A stretch of DNA of 64,000 nucleotides from JANRKB01 sp033763695 (GTDB lineage Bacteria; Planctomycetota; Phycisphaerae; Phycisphaerales; UBA1924), in NCBI GenBank assembly GCA_033763695.1, contig JANRKB010000037.1, positions 82,798 through 146,797 on the forward strand, given 5' to 3'. Below the pieces are notes generated by a model that made no database searches, was not told where the DNA came from, and saw only the letters and a program-made list of their open reading frames with translations. Shown in pieces: positions 54,105 to 61,260 of this stretch (positions are counted from its first letter, which is position 1; each line of letters opens with the position of its first letter). The position numbers were made by a program, and so were the translations under genes.

Positions 54105-56501
54105 TCAACATCCGGTCTCGAACACGCCCACAAACGCGTCGAAGTCCTCCATCGTGATAAACCCGTCGGCGTTGAGATCCGCGCTGGCGTCGCCGCGCTC
54201 GAACGCGGCCACGAAGGCGTCGAAGTCCTCAAAGGTGATCATGCCGTCGGCATCGGCGTCGGCGACGCAGCGGCAGCCCCAGATGGCGAAGCCGTCGGAG
54301 ACGCGATCGCCCATTGCGAGTTGGTCGCCAGCCGCGACAATGTCGCCGTTACGAAGCGCGAGGAGTTGGTAGAGCGCTCCCGACACGACACCTTGGCCGA
54401 GCGGCTCAGGCGTATTTGTCGAGCGTCGCCATCGAAGCACGCCATTCATCGACTGGCCACTGACGTCGCCGAACCAACCGATCGCAAGAAGATCGTTGGC
54501 TGCGGTCAAACTGATCGCACGTACGATCGGGCTGTACCCACCGATCTCGATCCCGGGCACAGGCTCCCATTCCGACGCGCCCGGGCGAACCCTCGCCAGA
54601 TTGCACTTGGTTGTGCTACCGAACGGATAGAAGAAGCCACCGGCGAAGAGCTCGCCATCGGATGTGACGGCGAGTGCGTTCACAAAGGGGTGATTCACGT
54701 TGAACGTGTCGCCAAGACCGGCACCGATCGCCCGCCACGATGCTCCATCCCACCGCGCGACGTTCGTGACCGCAGTCTCTCCCGCATACATGAAATCTCC
54801 ACCCGCGACGATATCTCCATTGGGCATCTCAACGAGCGATGAGGCGTATCCGGTCCCGTAGTAGTACGAGTATCGAAACGGCTCACCGAGCGGCTCCCAC
54901 GAAGCTTGGCTCAGTCGATACACACTTTGGCGAAATTCCTCATTGGTCCAGCCCGGATACGTCGCGGCAACAAGCCTGCCATCGCGCGTTTCGATCAAGT
55001 CGCGCAGCGCGCCCGGCAACCCATCACCCACCGGGTGCCACGCCGAGCCGTCAAAGCGAGCGACGCCTGGCACATCAACATCGCCAACTTTGGTGAAGTC
55101 GCCCGCCACGACCAGGTCACCTGAACGCAGAACGGTCAATGTTCTCGGATAGCCGTTGAAACCTCCCGTCACCCGTTCCCATCCGGCACCATATCGAAAG
55201 ACGCCGGTTTCATACTCGATATCGTAATCACCCGTCGCGCCGAGCGCGTAGATCGTGCCATCAGCGGCCTCTCGCATGACCCACGGCCTCAGGATGTTCG
55301 TCTCCTTCAGACGCCGCCACTCACCACCAGCCAACTTACGCACGCCGTCACGAACACCGCCTACAACTAGAATTCCTTCGTGTGTCGATTGGATGACACA
55401 ATCAATGGCACCAAATAGGTTCGTGCCGAGGTGGTGCCAAGCAGTGCCATCGAACCGGAATATGCCGTATGTCTTGTCGGTTGTCCTGCCAATCGTGTAG
55501 CCGCCGATGAGAATCTCGCCACTCGCGTCGACATTGATCGCAAAAACTGGGCCTTTTTCAAGCCCCGGATCGAGCGGCACTTCAACCCACGCTTCTGTGC
55601 CGGTACTCCAGTGCTGGAGTGATGTGCGCGCCGCCGCGCCGCCGACGTTCGTAATGCCGCAAACCACCAAGCCGCCGTCGGGCACGGGTGCCACCAGCGA
55701 CGCTGAAGCGACCGGAGGTTTCATACTCGCCGGGGCTTCCCATGTCCCCGCTGAGACGTCCAACAACGCGACGTTTGAGATCGGAACACCGCCTGCGACA
55801 TCAAATCGCCCGCACACCGCGACTCGGCCGTCGGCACACAAGCGAGCATCTTCAACGGAAGCCGCTGCGCCGCCCGTCTGCATGACGCCGCCGCCGACCG
55901 AATGCCATTGCGCTCCGTCCCATCGGGCGACACCATTCATTGTCAAACCGTCGATCTGTGCGAAGCTGCCGCACACGAGCAGCTCGCCGCTTGGAAGTGC
56001 GACGAGCGACGACACGCCGCTCAGCGGGCTGGTGGTCATCGCATGCCATGCGTGCCCGTCCCAGCGAGCGATTCCCTGCGCGGGCACGCCACCCGCCGAC
56101 GTAAACCGTCCGGCGATCACGATGTCGCCGTTCTTGAGCGCGCAGATCTCACGCACGTCGAAGGACTGAAAGGGGACCGAGTTGGCGACGCCGCTGCCCA
56201 GCGCGCGCCACTCGAAACCATCCCACATCGCGACGCCATTGGCGATCACGGCACCAGCGACGTTGAAGTAACCGCCGATGTACAACTCTTCGCGTCCGCT
56301 GCGCGATCGCTCGGCACGAACAATCGTCGCTGTCGAAGCCCCGCGATCAACACCCGGCAGCGGCGCACCAGCCAGCCACTCGCGAACACACTCACTTTGC
56401 GCGTTCGCACGCGACACGAGTCCATCCGATTCCATCCACATCGGTGCGCACGCACAGAGCACCGCCGCACAGATCGCCATCGTCGCACGTCGAGTTGTCA
56501 T
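54105..56501 (-). CDS. Secreted beta-propeller protein with GC-type dockerin tag
   Basis: 798 residues from ATG 56501, with GGTGGAGC about 8 nt upstream; a 45-codon GTG-started extension with another hydrophobic stretch is possible but less likely. Signal peptide about 1-35 (ending ANA-Q). About thirteen blades follow, of the type 'GGYFNVAG.VIANGVAMWDGFEWRALGSGV' and 'VARWDGAQWHSVGGGV', as in delta-60/Kelch-like propellers. The tag reads CVADADADGMITFEDFD, then DLNADGFITMEDFD, final Gly-Cys. Its first loop starts with two Cys (CRC). It may be a scaffold or a sugar- or protein-binding surface protein. Confidence 0.8.
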   Translation of the reverse strand: MTTRRATMAICAAVLCACAPMWMESDGLVSRANAQSECVREWLAGAPLPGVDRGASTATIVRAERSRSGREELYIGGYFNVAGAVIANGVAMWDGFEWRALGSGVANSVPFQSFDVREICALKNGDIVIAGRFTSAGGVPAQGIARWDGHAWHAMTTSPLSGVSSLVALPSGELLVCGSFAQIDGLTMNGVARWDGAQWHSVGGGVMQTGGAAASVEDARLCADGRVAVCGRFDVAGGVPISNVALLDVSAGTWEAPASMKPPVASASLVAPVPDGGLVVCGITNVGGAAARTSLQHWSTGTEAWVEVPLDPGLEKGPVFAINVDASGEILIGGYTIGRTTDKTYGIFRFDGTAWHHLGTNLFGAIDCVIQSTHEGILVVGGVRDGVRKLAGGEWRRLKETNILRPWVMREAADGTIYALGATGDYDIEYETGVFRYGAGWERVTGGFNGYPRTLTVLRSGDLVVAGDFTKVGDVDVPGVARFDGSAWHPVGDGLPGALRDLIETRDGRLVAATYPGWTNEEFRQSVYRLSQASWEPLGEPFRYSYYYGTGYASSLVEMPNGDIVAGGDFMYAGETAVTNVARWDGASWRAIGAGLGDTFNVNHPFVNALAVTSDGELFAGGFFYPFGSTTKCNLARVRPGASEWEPVPGIEIGGYSPIVRAISLTAANDLLAIGWFGDVSGQSMNGVLRWRRSTNTPEPLGQGVVSGALYQLLALRNGDIVAAGDQLAMGDRVSDGFAIWGCRCVADADADGMITFEDFDAFVAAFERGDASADLNADGFITMEDFDAFVGVFETGC

Positions 56502-56695
56502 CAGAGTTGCTCCACCTTCGGCGGCATCAGCACGCGACCGCAGAAGCATCGCCGCCGCAGCGAGTACCAACAGGGCTATCGACACAGCCCGAGCAACAGC
56601 CGCACAAATGCCCGCGGCATTGTGGGAAGAACGCACGAAAGTTCCATTTCAGTGTGAATGTCGCGTAAGAGCGACGTGGCTCTCTGCACGCGTTC

Positions 56696-57023
56696 TCAGG
56701 TGTTGGCCTCATGCGGCCGTGCGGCAACATGCTCAAAGAAGATCGCGTAGCCCGCGCGCCACACCGGGTACGTCACTTCGCAGCGGAAGCCGACGAACTG
56801 CGTCGGCTCCCACGCCACATGCTCGAAGAAGAACGCCGTCAGCTCCGCGTGCCGCGTGTACGAGTTGCACGCGGCATTCGTAATCCCGCGGCCCAGCAGT
56901 TCAAGCCGCGGCTGCAGCGGGACGCGTATGGGATGACACGCCGGCTGGCTGGTCGTTCATCAAGGCGACCGCGAACTCATTGAAGCCGACTGGTTTTCCG
57001 CGAGACAAAGAGAACTGAGCGAT
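56696..57023 (-). pseudogene. Remnant of a frameshifted gene after the exporter operon
   Basis: Two overlapping minus-strand frames with high GC3 follow the HlyD stop by 15 nt. The first is open 57023-56901 (FSLSRGKPVGFNEFAVALMN) without a credible start. The second is open 56956-56696 (RLELLGRGITNAACNSYTRH, AELTAFFFEHVAWEPTQFVG, YPVWRAGYAIFFEHVAARPH) and ends at TGA. A frameshift between 56904 and 56956 would join them. A short repeat FFEHVA occurs twice. I do not recognise the family. It looks like a decayed last gene of the transporter unit. Confidence 0.45.
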
Positions 57024-57038
57024 TCAATCAGCCAGAGA

Positions 57039-58094
57039 TCACCTTGGCGTGCCGGCTCTGATGAACACGTCCAGTTTCTGCCCCGCATAGGCACGCTCGG
57101 GCGTGCCCACGACCTCGTACACCACAAAGAGCACGCGTGTATCCACTCGCTCCGTGGTTGCACCCGTTAGTGAAGTTTTCGCAACCACACGCGGCTCGAT
57201 CCTGACGAATCGCAAGTCCAGCCGCTGACGTGCCCGCCCGCGCACGAATGCTTCGGCGGGCGCGTCGGGCAGCACCAAGCTCGCTTCCTCTTCGTCGACC
57301 TGCACCCGCACTTGCAGCGTTCCACTGGGCCCAAGAACAATCGGCGGTCGCGTCACATCGCCCGGCTGCACAAACTCGCCTGCCCGAGCATCCACACGCA
57401 GCACCATCGCATCACACGGCGCCCGCGTGACCAGTTGATCCACCCGCGCCTGTGCAAGGCGAACCTCGGCCTCGGCTTGCTCGACCTCGCAGCGAGCGAT
57501 CTCGATGTCACGCGCCCAAGTGCCCGCCTCCAAGCGACTGAGTTCGCCGCTCGCCTGTTCGAATTCTGCTGTCGCCCGCCGCAGATCAAACTCGCGTGTG
57601 TTCAGTTCCTCGGTGCTTACCGCTCCTTGCCCGCCCGCCGCACGAGCACGCTCCAGAAAGTCCCCTGCGCGGAGCACCTCGACACGCGCCGCGTCAACTC
57701 GAGCACGCGCGGGCGGCAGTTCCTCGGGGCGTGTTCCGGCGCGCAGTTTCTCCAGCCTTGCACGCGCAGCCGCCAACGCGCTGCGCCTTAGCCCAAGCTC
57801 CGCCTGCAATGGCCCGTCGCGGATGGTGAGCAGCGCGTCGCCGCGTTTCACGAGGTCACCAGCGCTCACATGCACTTCGCCAACGATCCCACCTGCCGCG
57901 ACGCCCAGTGCGACAGCCTCATCCGCGGCCTGAAGCTCACCCAGCCCTGCCACAACGTCCGTTCCCAGAGTCGTCGACGCTGGAACCGAAGGCGGCGATG
58001 TCACCTGATCTTCCGGCTTCAGGATCATCGTGGTGGCGGCACCGAAGCCGAGGGCGGCGGCGGCGACGAGCGGAACTCCGATCTTGATCAACAT
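57039..58094 (-). CDS. HlyD-type periplasmic adaptor of a DevBCA/MacAB-like exporter
   Basis: 351 residues from ATG 58094, with GGAGCGA 6-12 nt upstream. N-terminal membrane anchor (IGVPLVAAAALGFGAATTMI). Lipoyl-like half (GIVGEVHVSAGDLVKRGDAL), a long coiled-coil hairpin of about 115 residues rich in Arg, Ala and Glu (SALAAARARLEKLRAGTRPE ... LSRLEAGTWARDIEIARCEV), then the second lipoyl half (TRAPCDAMVLRVDARAGEFV) and a beta barrel. It links an inner-membrane ABC transporter to an outer-membrane channel. It is third in the operon tetR-permease-ATPase-adaptor, 31 nt after the ATPase. Confidence 0.87.
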   Translation of the reverse strand: MLIKIGVPLVAAAALGFGAATTMILKPEDQVTSPPSVPASTTLGTDVVAGLGELQAADEAVALGVAAGGIVGEVHVSAGDLVKRGDALLTIRDGPLQAELGLRRSALAAARARLEKLRAGTRPEELPPARARVDAARVEVLRAGDFLERARAAGGQGAVSTEELNTREFDLRRATAEFEQASGELSRLEAGTWARDIEIARCEVEQAEAEVRLAQARVDQLVTRAPCDAMVLRVDARAGEFVQPGDVTRPPIVLGPSGTLQVRVQVDEEEASLVLPDAPAEAFVRGRARQRLDLRFVRIEPRVVAKTSLTGATTERVDTRVLFVVYEVVGTPERAYAGQKLDVFIRAGTPR

Positions 58095-58125
58095 GACTCG
58101 CTCCATTAGTACCGGCGCATCGCCG

Positions 58126-58860
58126 TCAGTGATGCTGAGCTGCCGCAGCGCTCGCGCCATCTTGTGTCTTGCTCACCAGCCCGTCTTCCATGTGCACCAC
58201 CAGGTCCGCGTACGCGTAGACACGTGGGTCGTGCGTTACAACGACCGCGGCTCGATCCGGTCGCACCGCGAGTTGCTTGAGCAGTTCCATCACTGCGCGG
58301 CCCGCTGTGCCGTCGAGCGCCGCCGTTGGCTCATCGCACAGCAGCAGCCGCGGCTCGTGGACAAGGGCGCGTGCAATCGCCACACGTTGCTGCTGCCCGC
58401 CTGAGAGCTGCCGCGGGAGCTTGCCTGCATGCGGACCCATCCCCAACCGCTCCAGCAGAGCATGCGAGCGATCAGTTGCATCGGGCCACGACATGCCCTG
58501 CGCCACGAGCGGCACCGCTGCATTCTCCGCAGCACTCAGCCCAGCAAGGAGGTTGTACTGCTGAAAGATGAAGCCGACGTTCTTCAGTCGAAACATCACC
58601 AGTTCGCTAGCGCTGAGCGCGGAAACGTCGTGGTCAAAGACCCGCACCGATCCGCTCGCACCACGCAGCAGACCTGCGATGATTGATATGAGCGTCGTCT
58701 TGCCGCAGCCGCTCGGGCCGACCAGCATGGTCAGGCTTCCCGCCGGCGCATGAAAGTCAACGCCCTTCAGCACGCGCAGGGGTCCAGCGGCGGTCGGAAA
58801 CTCGATACGCACGTCAGCGCAGCAGACACCAGCGTCGAGAGATGAAACAGTCGCAACCAC
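58126..58860 (-). CDS. ABC transporter ATP-binding protein (DevA/LolD/MacB type)
   Basis: 244 residues from GTG 58860, with GGAGTTGA just upstream. Walker A GPSGCGKTTLI, Q-loop IFQQYNLL, signature LSGGQQQRVAIARAL, Walker B LLLCDEPTAALD and H-loop VVTHDPR. The spacing and the short length without fused permease fit the DevA/LolD class. It follows the FtsX-type permease by 3 nt. Confidence 0.92.
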   Translation of the reverse strand: MVATVSSLDAGVCCADVRIEFPTAAGPLRVLKGVDFHAPAGSLTMLVGPSGCGKTTLISIIAGLLRGASGSVRVFDHDVSALSASELVMFRLKNVGFIFQQYNLLAGLSAAENAAVPLVAQGMSWPDATDRSHALLERLGMGPHAGKLPRQLSGGQQQRVAIARALVHEPRLLLCDEPTAALDGTAGRAVMELLKQLAVRPDRAAVVVTHDPRVYAYADLVVHMEDGLVSKTQDGASAAAAQHH

Positions 58861-58863
58861 GGC

Positions 58864-60009
58864 TCAACTCCTGAACACCAAAGCCGGATCGACGGTCAGC
58901 ACACGCCGAACAGAGACAAAGCACGCGAGCAGCGTGACCATCACGATGAAGACTCCGGATCCGCCGAAGATCCACGGATCCATGAACATGCCGCGCAGCC
59001 CGCCAGTCAACTGCGGGCTGAAGAGTGCGAAGAACAAGCTCGCACAGCCGATCCCCACGGAGTATCCGACGAGTGACACAAAGAGTGCTTGCGCCCCGAT
59101 CATGTTCAGGATCCGTCTGTTCGATACGCCGATCGCCTTGAGCGCCGCGAACTGGCGCAGGTTCTCAACACTGAACATGTAGAAGGTCTGTCCGACGATC
59201 GCGACGCCGATCACGACACCCATGAGAATCGTGATGCCGAAGTTTTCTGCGACTCCGGAGTACTTCAGGATCCAGTTTTTGGTGTCGGCCGCGAACTCGT
59301 CGCGTGTGAGCGCACGCAGTCCGGTTATCGTGCTGATCCGTCTCGCGACCATCGCCGCGGTCTCGTCCGTCCTCGCCTTGGCCAGCACATAACTCACCGG
59401 GTTGATGGTCTCTCGGGCCATCTCCACGGCGAGCGAACGTCGTGCGTGGATCCTGGGCAATCCTGTCCACGATGGGCCCACGAGACTGATGCCGACGATC
59501 CGCGCGCGGCGTTGGCCGATCTCCACGACCATCCCAGGCTCCAGAGGAGCGTCGGGAAAGATTGTTCGAAATCCCGCGGCATCGATCAGCACAGCATCTG
59601 GCTGGAGCAGATCTCGAAGTGCTCCGATCAGCAGCGTGCGCGGTGCCGCCGCCATTGACGAATCGTCAATACCGACGACCTGCACCGACTTGCTCCTCCC
59701 GTCGGGTGTACGCATCTGCGCGATCGCCTGGTAGTACGGCACCGCCCATGCCACACCCGGCACCGATCGCACGCGGCTCACTGCCAGTTCCGCCATCGGG
59801 TCGGACTGATCGAGCGTTTCAACGCTGGGCTTCATCACCCAGATGTCCGAGTCGGTTGCGTCGAGGATTTCGCGCGTCGACGAGAGCAGCACCGAATGAA
59901 AGATTGCCGCCTGCTGGCTGATGAGCAAAGTCGCGAACGCGATACCCATCACCAATGCGAGGTACTTCGCAGTGTCGTGCAGTAGAATCTTGAAGGCGAT
60001 GCGAATCAC
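58864..60009 (-). CDS. FtsX/MacB-type permease, DevC-like
   Basis: 381 residues from GTG 60009. One N-terminal helix (YLALVMGIAFATLLISQQAA), a periplasmic domain of about 220 residues, then three C-terminal helices (GITILMGVVIGVAIVGQTFY, then two more), the layout of FtsX/MacB/DevC. Phrases such as ILDATDSDIWVMKPSVET, NLRQFAALKAIGVSNRRIL and FILALIGY-like parts fit the DevC family, which exports glycolipids in cyanobacteria. Cargo here is unknown. The start overlaps the regulator stop (GTGA). Confidence 0.87.
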   Translation of the reverse strand: MIRIAFKILLHDTAKYLALVMGIAFATLLISQQAAIFHSVLLSSTREILDATDSDIWVMKPSVETLDQSDPMAELAVSRVRSVPGVAWAVPYYQAIAQMRTPDGRSKSVQVVGIDDSSMAAAPRTLLIGALRDLLQPDAVLIDAAGFRTIFPDAPLEPGMVVEIGQRRARIVGISLVGPSWTGLPRIHARRSLAVEMARETINPVSYVLAKARTDETAAMVARRISTITGLRALTRDEFAADTKNWILKYSGVAENFGITILMGVVIGVAIVGQTFYMFSVENLRQFAALKAIGVSNRRILNMIGAQALFVSLVGYSVGIGCASLFFALFSPQLTGGLRGMFMDPWIFGGSGVFIVMVTLLACFVSVRRVLTVDPALVFRS

Positions 60010-60728
60010 GCGTGTCCCTTCCCGCGTGATTCGGTTGCGCTTGGTGTGGAGGTTGAACGCCGAGTGCGCGAGGTCGTTCCGGGGGCCGGCTTGCGGGCGG
60101 GAGCGTGCGGCTCGAACCGGCGCACGGCGTCTATCGTCAGACCGGCCAGCACCTCGACGATGACATCCTCGTTCTTCAGTGACGCGACGACATCGGGCGC
60201 GAGCGCGCCCACCGAAGCCGAACGACCCGCGAGCGAAAAAAGCAGCAGATACATCGTCGATGCTCCGAATCGGACGGCTGTCGAGTCAGGAGCCTGCCCG
60301 GTGGCCCGGCCCACGACCTCGCACAACCACGCCCACTCGGGTGCAAACTTGCGACGAATCACCTCATCGAATGCCGCAGACGGTCGCAGGTCCTCGCGTG
60401 CGAGCAGAGGCAAGATCCACGCGTGCTCCACACACGCAAAGTCTTTGAGCGCCCAGCGAATCGCGAGTTGCAAACACCGCTCCGGCGGCGCCTGACGCGA
60501 TGCCTCTGCGAGATCAGATGCTTGTGGCGAGACCTCGCTGGCCCGAAGCAGCACCTCGCGATAGAGGTTTTCCATGCTCCGGAAGTGGTATGGAATCGCG
60601 CTCAGGGCAACCCCCGCGCGCTTGGCCACCTCTCGAGCCGTGACGGCGTCAAAGCCTCGTGACGCAAACAACTCGCCGGCGGCACAGATGATCGCTTCCC
60701 GCGTGGATCCCGAGTTTCGCTCCTTCAT
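60006..60728 (-). CDS. TetR/AcrR family regulator of the adjacent exporter
   Basis: 240 residues. N-terminal helix-turn-helix: REAIICAAGELFASRGFDAV, then TAREVAKRAGVALSAIPYHF as recognition part. The ligand domain resembles the CerR/YbiH group (PEWAWLCEVVGRATGQAPDS). A basic, Arg/Pro-rich tail of about 35 residues closes it. It heads the exporter operon and lies just behind a palindromic operator, so it most likely represses itself and the three transport genes until a ligand binds. Confidence 0.88.
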   Translation of the reverse strand: MKERNSGSTREAIICAAGELFASRGFDAVTAREVAKRAGVALSAIPYHFRSMENLYREVLLRASEVSPQASDLAEASRQAPPERCLQLAIRWALKDFACVEHAWILPLLAREDLRPSAAFDEVIRRKFAPEWAWLCEVVGRATGQAPDSTAVRFGASTMYLLLFSLAGRSASVGALAPDVVASLKNEDVIVEVLAGLTIDAVRRFEPHAPARKPAPGTTSRTRRSTSTPSATESRGKGHA

Positions 60729-61260
60729 CGATGCCGTCCCCTCTCAAATCTCCCTCGAACATCGCCAGCGGCGCCCCGCGGCTCACAATTCGTACAACTG
60801 TACCATACAGATGTTCTAAGTCAACTCCCAGCTCCGAGCAACACGACCGAACTTGTGTGCGCAGGGATCTGTGCGGGCGGGTCCGAAGTTGGCGTCCGCG
60901 AGAGCACCCTCCCTTGCTTGAGTTGTTCTGCGAATCGCGCTCCGGGAGCGTGGAGGGACGATGTTTGGCAGTTCTGGCACCAACCAGCAGGCGAAGACGA
61001 TTTCTCGGACGTGGGGCGAAAACACTTTGCGAATCGTGCGAGGCGCGGTATCTTCCGGCTCTCGTGTGGGTCGACTGCGCGTCTTTCAGGACGGGCGGCG
61101 GTCTTCGCCTTTGGGGGCGGAGTCCAGCCGTGTCCGTGAGACGCCGATGTTCTGCGATCGGCGAAGGTTCGCCTCGCAGGCGCGTTGGGTGCCGCCGCAG
61201 TGTTCGATGCCGTTCGTGTTGCTGCCTGCTTCGCTGTGTCTGTCTCCCGGAGTCTCCCAG
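60729..61260. other. Divergent region between regulator and aminopeptidase genes
   Basis: Holds the regulator promoter/operator at 60794-60824. The plus-strand frame leading into the aminopeptidase is open from 60961 but has no coding character before 61261. No other gene or RNA was seen. Confidence 0.4.
60794..60824 (-). promoter_or_regulatory. Promoter with palindromic TetR-type operator for the exporter operon
   Basis: A 21-nt palindrome ACAACTGTA-CCA-TACAGATGT (60794-60814) has 8 of 9 matching arm positions. On the minus strand TTGACT (60824-60819), a 16-nt spacer and TACAGT (60802-60797) form a good promoter whose spacer and -10 are covered by the palindrome. The regulator start is about 66 nt downstream. 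This arrangement fits simple autorepression. Confidence 0.65.
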
